Below are positions 15,338 through 23,339 of a stretch of 64,000 bases of DNA, piece after piece. Source of the DNA: CAKZNE01 sp963976435 (lineage in GTDB: Bacteria > Bacteroidota > Bacteroidia > Flavobacteriales > Schleiferiaceae); assembly GCA_963976435.1 (NCBI GenBank), contig CAXBKQ010000006.1, positions 1 through 64,000 on the forward strand, read 5' to 3'. Made by a program: the position numbers and the translations under genes. The notes under the pieces are model-generated. The model saw only the letters and a program-made list of their open reading frames with translations. It was not told the origin of the DNA and made no database searches. Position 1 is the first letter of the stretch. Every line of letters starts with the position of its first letter.

Positions 15338-17170
15338 TTAATCAAATTTTTGCATTTCTACCAGGCGCCTATATATCCCATCCTTATCCATTAGTTCTTG
15401 ATGGTTTCCACGCTCGGCAATTCTCCCCTCATCCATAACAACAATTTCATCTGCATGTTGGATAGTGCTTAATCGATGAGCAATCACCAGGGAAGTTCTA
15501 TTTTTCATTAATTTAAAAAGTGCATCTTGAACAAGCTTTTCACTTTCTGTATCGAGGGCAGAGGTTGCCTCATCTAAAATTAAAATTGGTGGATTTTTTA
15601 ACACTGCTCTAGCGATACTTAGTCGTTGTTTTTGACCACCGCTAAGCTTGGAACCACCATCACCAATATTAGTGTCATATCCATGTTCCATTTTTTCAAT
15701 AAACTCATGGGCATTGGCAATTTTTGCGGCTGAAATCACTTCTTCTCGGCTCGCATTTGGTTTTCCTAGAGCAATATTATAATGTATGCTTTCATTGAAC
15801 AATAGGGATTCTTGGGTAACCATTCCCATCTGCCCTCTGAGGTCTTTAAGTTTTATATCTTTTAATTCATGACCGTCAATGCGAATACTACCACTTCCTT
15901 CTTCTACATCGTAAAAGCGAGGAACCAAATTGGTTAAGGTAGTTTTACCACTTCCAGATTGTCCCACCAAAGCCAGCATTTTTCCTTTCTCCACTTTGAG
16001 GTTAATATCCTGTAAAACCATTTTTTCGCCATAGGAAAAATTGAGGTTTTCAAAACTTAATGCTTCATTAAAGCTTTTGAAATGGATGGCATCTTTCTGA
16101 TCCTGAATTGGGTTTTCAGCATCTAATATTTCAAAAACTCTATCCGCACTAGCCGTTCCCCTTTGCACATTATTTGAGGCTTTAGACAAAGCCTTGGCTG
16201 GTGGGATTATCTGGTAGAATAAAAATATGTATCCGATAAAGGTGCTGCTTTCAAATCCATTTTCTTCCAGTACTAAGCCTCCACCATACCAAATGATTAT
16301 AGCCATTACCACCGCTCCTAAAAATTCACTAAGAGGAGAGGACATATCATTTTTTCGCATTACACTATTCATCAATCGAAAATAGGAGCCGATTGTGGAA
16401 TCAAATAGTTTGCGTTTTAAACCTTCCGCATTAAATGCTTTTATAACCTTTAATCCAGATAGGTTTTCTTCAGTTTGAGACATAATCTCCCCCATTTTGG
16501 CCTGTGCCTTAGTTGAAGATCTTTTCAAACTCTTTCCTATTGAAGTAATTACTAAAGCTACAACGGGTAGTAGAATAAAAACAAAAACGGTGAGTTCTGC
16601 ACTCATGGCAACCAAAAAAAACAAGGAGGAAATGATCATTACAGGCTCCCTAAAAATCATTTCAATTATCATCAATACAGACCATTCAATTTCCTTTAAA
16701 TCGGTTGTCATTCTAGAAATCACATCTCCCTTTCTTTGTTCCGTAAAAAAAGAAATAGGAAGCTCCAGAATTTTATCGTGAAGAGCTTTCCTAAGGTCTT
16801 TGGTAATACCATTTCTCAATGGGGTAATGGAATATAAAGCGAGATATCGAAATAAATTTTTCAGAAAAAATGCCGCTATTATAAGAATACAGAGATAAAA
16901 AAGAGCGTCGACTTGACCGTTTTCCACAATCCGAGAACCCACCTCGTAATTAAGTGTGTCTTTGGCATAGGCCAATAAATTACCATCGTATACTGGTGGA
17001 TTTAAAGCCGTTTTTTGATTTTCAAAAATCACCTCCAAAACAGGTATCACCAAGCCTATTGATATTAAAGAAAATAGGATGGCTAAAAAGTTGAAAACTA
17101 CATTTAGGACCACATACCATTTATACGGTTTTGCGTAACCTAAAATTCTATAGAATGGTTTCATTAGCAC
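15338..17170 (-). CDS. MsbA-like ABC exporter (fused permease and ATPase)
   Basis: A 610-residue half-transporter. Residues about 15-330 form a six-helix ABC exporter membrane domain. The ATPase domain has Walker A GQSGSGKTT, the Q-loop in VTQESLLF, signature LSGGQKQR, Walker B ILILDEATSALD and the switch His in IAHRLST. It probably works as a homodimer that flips lipid or exports a hydrophobic compound across the inner membrane; MsbA-type lipid A transport is the closest match but is not proven. The first ATG of the conserved part is at 17164, with a GTG at 17170. A TACCTTTG -7 element (17177-17170) touches this start, suggesting a nearly leaderless mRNA. Confidence 0.85.
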   Translation of the reverse strand: MLMKPFYRILGYAKPYKWYVVLNVVFNFLAILFSLISIGLVIPVLEVIFENQKTALNPPVYDGNLLAYAKDTLNYEVGSRIVENGQVDALFYLCILIIAAFFLKNLFRYLALYSITPLRNGITKDLRKALHDKILELPISFFTEQRKGDVISRMTTDLKEIEWSVLMIIEMIFREPVMIISSLFFLVAMSAELTVFVFILLPVVALVITSIGKSLKRSSTKAQAKMGEIMSQTEENLSGLKVIKAFNAEGLKRKLFDSTIGSYFRLMNSVMRKNDMSSPLSEFLGAVVMAIIIWYGGGLVLEENGFESSTFIGYIFLFYQIIPPAKALSKASNNVQRGTASADRVFEILDAENPIQDQKDAIHFKSFNEALSFENLNFSYGEKMVLQDINLKVEKGKMLALVGQSGSGKTTLTNLVPRFYDVEEGSGSIRIDGHELKDIKLKDLRGQMGMVTQESLLFNESIHYNIALGKPNASREEVISAAKIANAHEFIEKMEHGYDTNIGDGGSKLSGGQKQRLSIARAVLKNPPILILDEATSALDTESEKLVQDALFKLMKNRTSLVIAHRLSTIQHADEIVVMDEGRIAERGNHQELMDKDGIYRRLVEMQKFD

Positions 17171-17256
17171 AAAGGTAATTAGTTATTAAACACAATAGCC
17201 TTTTTAATAAACTCCGAAAATTCTTTTCATTGAAGTAAAATTTTAAATGAATAGCC

Positions 17257-17297
17257 AAAAAAAAACTCTGCCAAGGACAAAATCCAAGAGCAGAGTC
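17257..17297 (-). terminator. Terminator of the susCD operon
   Basis: On the minus strand an ACTCTGC / GCAGAGT stem with additional inner pairing (TTGGA/TCC) is followed by a run of nine T residues, about 30 bp after the last gene of the Sus operon. Confidence 0.7.
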
Positions 17298-17325
17298 TCT
17301 CAACCTCTAAGACTAATCTTAAATT

Positions 17326-18195
17326 CTATTCACAGTTCATAATGAACTCAATTTGAGAACTTGCTCTATCTGCAGAAGAAGAGTAAGTTTTACGAATCAT
17401 GGTGATATCCATTTTCACTATGCTAATACCATCGGGAATATTAAAATAGGAATGTGGCTGAATAATTTTTTTGAAGGTTTGGCCACCTACATAGTCCATT
17501 TTTAATAGTGGGTTTGATCCTGCAGTAAAAAAGGAACTGGCAATTGACATTGTGGTACTATCTGAAAGACTAAGAACCGTAAAGAAATAACATTCGTCAC
17601 TACCTAGATTTTGCATGCTTTCTTTTCCTTCTCTATCATTTTCATAAATGATGGCGATAACATCTTTATCCCTTGCAAAGGATGGAAATATATAAGATGG
17701 ATCTCTTTCCAAGGATGGCGGGTCAATTGGAATTGATAAATCTTCAGATTTTCTGTCCGGATCTCCAAATCCTCCTCCATCTTTGGGCTTCACTAAAAAA
17801 TGGATGTCATTAGCGTAAACTGTAGCTGCATCAACCTCATAAAATTCCGTTGGGGTTAAGGTGTAACTATAAATGTTTGGAGCTTCCAAAGTCATTTTTA
17901 AAGAGTCATTGGAATTTTTCCAAGCCTGTGCTCCTAAACCATTAGTGAGCGGGTGACCAACGGGGTGCTCCGCTGGGCTCCAAGTCCAAATATACAGATC
18001 TTCTCCATCTGCCGCAGCTGTTTGGAGGTTTACAACATGGTCTAGACTAGCATCCAATTTACTGATGTCTACAATTATTTTAAGCGGCTCATCAGGTTTA
18101 ATATCTTCTGATGGCTCGGTACTAACCTGGGCTTTTAATCCTATAGAAAATAAGAATAGGAGTAAAAAGGATATTTTTTGAATTGTATTTTTCAT
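17326..18195 (-). CDS. Exported Sus-locus accessory protein (DUF4961-like)
   Basis: A 289-residue protein with a signal peptide (FLLLFLFSIGLKAQ). The body is beta-rich, with Trp-containing motifs (WTWSP, AWKNSN) of the type seen in Sus-associated carbohydrate-binding proteins. It is the last gene of the SusC-SusD operon. Paired with the small lipoprotein upstream it matches the DUF5004 plus DUF4961 tandem that often follows susCD in Bacteroidota, so a SusE/SusF-like role in holding glucan on the surface is probable. Family assignment is from memory of gene order rather than a strong motif. Confidence 0.55.
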   Translation of the reverse strand: MKNTIQKISFLLLFLFSIGLKAQVSTEPSEDIKPDEPLKIIVDISKLDASLDHVVNLQTAAADGEDLYIWTWSPAEHPVGHPLTNGLGAQAWKNSNDSLKMTLEAPNIYSYTLTPTEFYEVDAATVYANDIHFLVKPKDGGGFGDPDRKSEDLSIPIDPPSLERDPSYIFPSFARDKDVIAIIYENDREGKESMQNLGSDECYFFTVLSLSDSTTMSIASSFFTAGSNPLLKMDYVGGQTFKKIIQPHSYFNIPDGISIVKMDITMIRKTYSSSADRASSQIEFIMNCE

Positions 18196-18197
18196 AA

Positions 18198-18680
18198 TTA
18201 CAACCTTCTAAAAGTATAGATATAAGAGGCATATAAACCACCACAGGCCTCCTTCTTAATTTTATAGCCCATATATGGGTCTATGCTTCTCACAATATTA
18301 TTTAAGTGTAAAACCACAGTATCCTGGGTGGAGCTAAACAAGGTCATTTGCGAAGGATAGTCAGGATCATCAAAAGAATAAAGTCCTGTGCTACCAAAAG
18401 GATTGGCTGGTTCTTGTGCATTATCCACTGTATAGCTATTATCCTCAACATTAAAACTAATTCCCAGCTTGCTATTTTGGGTGATAAAATAGTCTGAAAT
18501 GTCCCTAGTTTCTGGAACTGGCAAAGTTTCATCTACCACTTCTAGGCTATGAATTTCCCAAGAACCGCTAATTCCTTCAGAGGTGTCATACTTTGGGCCA
18601 ATGCTTTTTGGATCATCTGGCTTGCAACTTATTAGGCTGGCAAGACAAAAAATTATTAGTAAAAAATTATTCCTTTTCAT
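18198..18680 (-). CDS. Small Sus-locus lipoprotein (DUF5004-like)
   Basis: A 160-residue lipoprotein with lipobox ASLISC at about residue 19. A lipocalin-like beta-barrel is suggested by the GISGSWEIHSLEVVDE opening and a run of alternating strands (SKLGISFN, YTVDNA, QMTLFSS, VVLHLNN). It lies between the susD-like gene (12 bp) and the DUF4961-like gene (3 bp), hence the same operon and presumably the same surface glucan complex. The ligand is unknown. Confidence 0.6.
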   Translation of the reverse strand: MKRNNFLLIIFCLASLISCKPDDPKSIGPKYDTSEGISGSWEIHSLEVVDETLPVPETRDISDYFITQNSKLGISFNVEDNSYTVDNAQEPANPFGSTGLYSFDDPDYPSQMTLFSSTQDTVVLHLNNIVRSIDPYMGYKIKKEACGGLYASYIYTFRRL

Positions 18681-18691
18681 CTTTTAAAATT

Positions 18692-20083
18692 TTAGTTGCA
18701 TCCTCCAGAAGGGTTCATTTCAAAAATGGCTGACTTTTCAGAAATTGGAAATTGGATCACCATTCCATTACAATTCCAAGGATTTGTTCTAATAAAAATA
18801 TTTTCATTTTCAATAGCTCCTCTTCTCTTCAATTGTTGGATTCTATCTCCTTCGCCAAACATTTCTATTCTTCTTTCATATTGTGCAGCGGCAATAATTT
18901 CTGAAGCTGTGGCTGTGGCTTGTAAGTTATTTGCCGAATGGCCATAGGCCCTTTCTTTAATATCATTTACATCTTGTACTGCCAGGCTAAGATCTCCACC
19001 AGATTCGGCCAATGCCTCCGCTCGTAGAAGCTTAAGATCTGTAAGGTGAAAAACTGGAACATTAAAATAGTCCTTATCAAACTTTTTACAAACCACAAAT
19101 TCATCAGGCGTTAATCCTTGAAGTTCAAAAAACTGAATGATTCGTTTGTCTGCTGTATCCGCAGAATAAATATTATAAAAATCTGGTGTTGCCCTTAATA
19201 AAGGAATTCCATTATTGAATTGTTTATAATTTCCATTGAAAAACCCAGAACGTACGTCGATAATGGATCCATCCACAAAACTTACAATACTCCAAACGGC
19301 CTCTGGGGAATTTGCACCTTGTAAAAAACGATCAATATCGGTTCCAAGGCTGTATTTTCCAGAGTTTACGATGGTACTTACCAAATCTGCTGATTCTTGA
19401 TAGCTTCCCATTTGAAATAGAACTTTGGCTTTTAATGCTCTTGCTGCATCTTTGGTAGCATAAGCCCCGTTTTCTTCCGGCAACTGGCTTATTGCATCAT
19501 TAATATCGCTAAGTAATAGGCTCAGATTTTCGGCTAGGGTTCCACGACTTAAAATCCCCGAAACAGATTGGGTTTTATAAACTATTCCCAAATGGCTATT
19601 ATCTGATGTAAAGCCAGGAGGCTGAGCATATAATTCCATTATTTTTTGATGACTTAATGCGCGTAAGAATTTACACTCACCATCGATTCTTTGTTTTTCA
19701 GATTCTGAAAAATCATAATCATCTATAATTTCAATTATTCTATTAGCTCTAAAAATCCCGAAATAAGGGTTGGAATAATAGCCATTGGTAGAAGTATTAA
19801 AGAATGTTGTGTTGTGATCATATACTTCTATCAGGTCGTTATTTCCCTCTGGTTTCATTAAGTCATCTCCAAGAACATCGGCAATTCCTTGGTACCTTCC
19901 ACCTAAAAAGTTGGCGGTAACATCATAAATACCATTTAGGAACTTTAATACATCATCCTTGGTAGCCAGAGCTTCCTCTTCTTCTATATTCATTCCTTCT
20001 GGAGGAAATTCCAAAACCTTCTCACAAGCTGAAAGGAAAAGGACAAATGCCGCGAAAAATGCAATGTGTTTTATCGTTTTCAT
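18692..20083 (-). CDS. susD: SusD/RagB-family glycan-binding lipoprotein
   Basis: A 463-residue outer-membrane lipoprotein. Signal and lipobox end at FLSAC (residue 20). The SusD-like N-terminal part (about 25-200) is marked by LNGIYDV, IFRANRIIE and EGECKFLRAL-type segments, and the TPR-like helices by AARALKAKVLFQMGSY. The C-terminal RagB part contains LTDLKLLRAEALAESG, ERRIEMFGEGDR and LKRRGAI. It sits on the TonB-dependent SusC channel as a lid that captures maltodextrin. It starts 4 bp downstream of susC. Substrate assignment comes from the surrounding amylases and GH65 gene. Confidence 0.9.
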   Translation of the reverse strand: MKTIKHIAFFAAFVLFLSACEKVLEFPPEGMNIEEEEALATKDDVLKFLNGIYDVTANFLGGRYQGIADVLGDDLMKPEGNNDLIEVYDHNTTFFNTSTNGYYSNPYFGIFRANRIIEIIDDYDFSESEKQRIDGECKFLRALSHQKIMELYAQPPGFTSDNSHLGIVYKTQSVSGILSRGTLAENLSLLLSDINDAISQLPEENGAYATKDAARALKAKVLFQMGSYQESADLVSTIVNSGKYSLGTDIDRFLQGANSPEAVWSIVSFVDGSIIDVRSGFFNGNYKQFNNGIPLLRATPDFYNIYSADTADKRIIQFFELQGLTPDEFVVCKKFDKDYFNVPVFHLTDLKLLRAEALAESGGDLSLAVQDVNDIKERAYGHSANNLQATATASEIIAAAQYERRIEMFGEGDRIQQLKRRGAIENENIFIRTNPWNCNGMVIQFPISEKSAIFEMNPSGGCN

Positions 20084-20087
20084 CTTT

Positions 20088-23000
20088 TTAGAAAGTTAAG
20101 TTTATAGATAGGGTATATGTTTTCTCCTGGGGCGGAGTTAGGTAGGAAATATTTGGACTCATATTTCTATCCGTAGCATTTTCAAAATCTCTGGCAATTT
20201 CTGGATCAATACCTGGGTAGTTAGTAAAAGTTAAAAGGTTACTACCAGTTAAAGAAATTCGGCATGTAGTTAATTTCATTCTTTGCACTGCTTTTCTTGG
20301 TAAGGTATATCCAATGGTAAGATTTCTCAGTCGAGCATAGGAGGCATCATGCAACCAAAGGTCGGTGTTTATCCACGGGGTTGTTGACCCTAAGTTGGTT
20401 CTATCCAAAGTAAGCTTGGCATAGGTGGCCTCGTCTCCTGGCTCCTGCCATCTATCAAAAATTAGAGGTGTTTTATTCCATTCATCTACAACACCTAATT
20501 GTCTTTTGGAGGATGAATCGTAGATATTTCCTCCAATGGAATAAACAAATAGAAAGCTCAAATCAAGTCCTCTATATCTAAAGGTGTTGGTAATTCCTCC
20601 AATAGCATCTGGCAATACTTTTCCTACTGCTACACGATCTTTTGGATCCCAGGTTAGCGTTTCTTCACCATTAATATCTAAATATACTGGGGCTCCAGTT
20701 TCCTCATCAACATGTGAAAAGCGAACCAAAAAGTTAGTCCCAACAGGTTTTCCAACTACTGTTCTAGTATCGTTTGTACCTCCAGAAACTGCATCTTCAC
20801 TATAGCCGCCAATACTTACTAATTCATTATAGTTGTAGGCAATATTAAAATTTGTGGTCCATTGAAATTCTCCAACAAGATTTCTACTGGTTATAGAAAA
20901 TTCTACACCTTCATTTAAAATTTCTCCAACATTATCCCAGAACTGTCCGGTTCCATTATAAGAAGGTGGAGTAATACTCAAAAATACATCTTTGGATCTT
21001 TTGTGATAATATGAGATTTCTCCAACTATCCTATCCTCCAATAATCCGTATTCCACACCTAAATCAAATACCGTGGAAGATTCCCATTGCAAATTGGGGT
21101 TTTCCAATAAGGTAGGATAAACAATTTGGCTATTATTATAACCGGTATTGCTTACAGCATAAATACTCCTCCATGCATTTGGTGGTAATCCAGCACTACC
21201 TACATATCCATAACTGGCTTTTAATTTTAAATAATTTACAACCGCATTATACTTTAAGAATTTCTCCTCACTCATTATCCATCCACCAGAAATGGAGGGG
21301 AAATATCCAAACCTTTTATTAGGGCCAAATTTTGAGGAACCATCTGTTCTAAATACTCCCTGAACAAAATATTTGTTTTTATAGGAGTAGTTTACTCTGG
21401 TAAAATAACTCAAGAAATTAAACCTCTTATTAGGTTCCAACCAAGTGCTATCGAAATCATAATTTTCTTTATTCTCCAAATTATAGTAAGGATCATCAAC
21501 ATCCAAAACATAATTGATGGTGGTTAAAAGACTATCTTCATTTAAGGTTGTAATTCCGGAAACATAATTTTGGCTTTGCTGATATTCCGTTCCTAGCAAA
21601 AAGGTAATATTATTATCCTCATTTATTTTCCAATTATAAGAACCGGTAACAAAGCCACTGTAATTGTGAATTTGTCTTGGACTTCTAAAGGCCACCCCGC
21701 CAATCCCTTCAAAACCGTGTAATTCACTTCCGGTTAGATGTACATCTTCAATTTGGCCCATATAGTCATAGGATCCGTTGGCAATGAAGCTTAGGTTTTC
21801 GATGGGTGTATAATTTACATTCACAGAGTTGATAGAACGATATTCTCTAACTCTCCAGCTTTTTAATTCTCTATTGGCCACTGGATTATTTCCTATTCCG
21901 GCTTTTAACCAATAATCGCCCTTGCTCGCTGTTAATGTGCTGTCACCATTACCATCAAAGCTATATTCATCCTCGTCATAATAAATTGGATAAATTGGCA
22001 ATGCGGTAGACATTGCCGCTCCAAGACCACCACTCCAGGCGGCGTCAACCCGGTTATTATCACCTCTAGAAAGACTAGTGCTAACACCAATTTTTAATTT
22101 ATCATTTACTCGATAATCTCCATTAAAACGACCAGAAAGTCTTTCGTATGAATTACCTAATAAATAACTTTCGTTGATATCGTAGGACAAGCCTACATAG
22201 TAATTATAATCTTTGCTACCTTTTTGAACATTGAAATCATAGAACTGTTTAAACCCAGTTCCAATGGTTTGATCCACCCAATCCGTATCGTATTTTTTAG
22301 CCTCTTCCCAAGACATGGGAATGGAAGACGGGAAGGATGGTGTACCGGTATTTTCGTCATTAATCCAGGCTTCTTCAAATAGTTGAAGATATTCAGAGGA
22401 ATTTAGCATTTCTGGTACTTTGGTAGGCTGGGAAACTCCTAGGGTACTTGTAAAGCCGAATTTAAGTCCTTTCTGCCTACCTCTTTTGGTGGTGATAATA
22501 ATTACCCCATTCGCGCCTCTAGATCCATAAATTGCCGTAGCAGAAGCATCCTTAAGTATATCTATGCTTTCTATATCATTGGGGTTAATACTAGCCAAAG
22601 GATTGGTATTCATACCTCCGCTATTTCCATTGGTAAAGAAATCTTGGGAAATGGGAATTCCGTCTACAACATATAAAGGATCACCAGCAGCGCTAATAGA
22701 GGATATACCTCTAATTCGCACAATTGAAGGCGAGGCAGCTAAACCACTACCCGTAATTATCTGCACTCCCGGTGCCTTTCCTTGTATTGCATTTTCAAAA
22801 CTCGGGGTGGGAATGTCGTTAATGTCTTTGCTATCCAAACTAACAACGGTACCAGTACTCTCCCTTTTTCGCTGAACTCCGTATCCAACTACAACAACCT
22901 CATCCAAGTTGTTTGATGATTCTTCCAGTTTTGTTGGGGGCACTTTAACTTCTCCTCCAGAACTAGCGTCAACTTCAATTTGCTTATCCGCATAACCTAT

Positions 23001-23231
23001 AAAGGAAACGATTAAAGTGATTTTGCCTGGGCTAAATCCTGTGAGAGTATAATAACCATCGAAATTGGTAACAGTACCAATTTTAGGTTGTTCTTTAACC
23101 AGTATGTTCGCTCCAGGTAAGGGTTCTCCAAGCTCGTCTAGAATACGACCAGTAATGGTTTGGGCTTGAATAGATTGAAAGCTAAATACTGAAAGAACTG
23201 CTATTAAAAGTGATTTGTAATATTTATTCAT
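20088..23231 (-). CDS. susC: SusC/RagA-family TonB-dependent outer-membrane transporter
   Basis: A 1047-residue transporter. It has a signal peptide ending SIQAQ, a carboxypeptidase-D-like N-terminal extension (TITGRILDELGEPLPGAN), a TonB box LDEVVVVGYG, a plug with VRIRGISSI and PLYVVDGIPI, and a 22-strand barrel ending in an aromatic residue (LSINLTF). It imports oligosaccharides delivered by SusD using TonB energy. It is the first gene of the four-gene leftward operon susC-susD-DUF5004-DUF4961. A promoter with a TACATTTG -7 box and an overlapping copy of the locus-wide inverted repeat lies directly upstream. Confidence 0.93.
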   Translation of the reverse strand: MNKYYKSLLIAVLSVFSFQSIQAQTITGRILDELGEPLPGANILVKEQPKIGTVTNFDGYYTLTGFSPGKITLIVSFIGYADKQIEVDASSGGEVKVPPTKLEESSNNLDEVVVVGYGVQRKRESTGTVVSLDSKDINDIPTPSFENAIQGKAPGVQIITGSGLAASPSIVRIRGISSISAAGDPLYVVDGIPISQDFFTNGNSGGMNTNPLASINPNDIESIDILKDASATAIYGSRGANGVIIITTKRGRQKGLKFGFTSTLGVSQPTKVPEMLNSSEYLQLFEEAWINDENTGTPSFPSSIPMSWEEAKKYDTDWVDQTIGTGFKQFYDFNVQKGSKDYNYYVGLSYDINESYLLGNSYERLSGRFNGDYRVNDKLKIGVSTSLSRGDNNRVDAAWSGGLGAAMSTALPIYPIYYDEDEYSFDGNGDSTLTASKGDYWLKAGIGNNPVANRELKSWRVREYRSINSVNVNYTPIENLSFIANGSYDYMGQIEDVHLTGSELHGFEGIGGVAFRSPRQIHNYSGFVTGSYNWKINEDNNITFLLGTEYQQSQNYVSGITTLNEDSLLTTINYVLDVDDPYYNLENKENYDFDSTWLEPNKRFNFLSYFTRVNYSYKNKYFVQGVFRTDGSSKFGPNKRFGYFPSISGGWIMSEEKFLKYNAVVNYLKLKASYGYVGSAGLPPNAWRSIYAVSNTGYNNSQIVYPTLLENPNLQWESSTVFDLGVEYGLLEDRIVGEISYYHKRSKDVFLSITPPSYNGTGQFWDNVGEILNEGVEFSITSRNLVGEFQWTTNFNIAYNYNELVSIGGYSEDAVSGGTNDTRTVVGKPVGTNFLVRFSHVDEETGAPVYLDINGEETLTWDPKDRVAVGKVLPDAIGGITNTFRYRGLDLSFLFVYSIGGNIYDSSSKRQLGVVDEWNKTPLIFDRWQEPGDEATYAKLTLDRTNLGSTTPWINTDLWLHDASYARLRNLTIGYTLPRKAVQRMKLTTCRISLTGSNLLTFTNYPGIDPEIARDFENATDRNMSPNISYLTPPQEKTYTLSINLTF

Positions 23232-23257
23232 GCAGGGCCTGTTTAATTTCAGTTAAC

Positions 23258-23289
23258 CAAATGTAGTAAAAAATTAGTAAGTGTATAAA
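23258..23289 (-). promoter_or_regulatory. susC promoter
   Basis: TACATTTG (23265-23258), preceded at 20 nt by TTTA (23289-23286), on the minus strand lies 27 bp upstream of susC. The -33 part is covered by the inverted repeat at 23280-23296. Confidence 0.55.
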
Positions 23290-23296
23290 GTACACT
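23280..23296. promoter_or_regulatory. Starch-locus operator, susC copy
   Basis: AGTGTATAAAGTACACT, with extended arms TAAGTGTA / TACACTTA, overlaps the susC -33 element. It is one of six related 17-bp repeats in the locus. Confidence 0.65.
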
Positions 23297-23339
23297 TAAT
23301 TTTTTTGATGCAGTTATAGCTACAAACCTTTGGATACTA

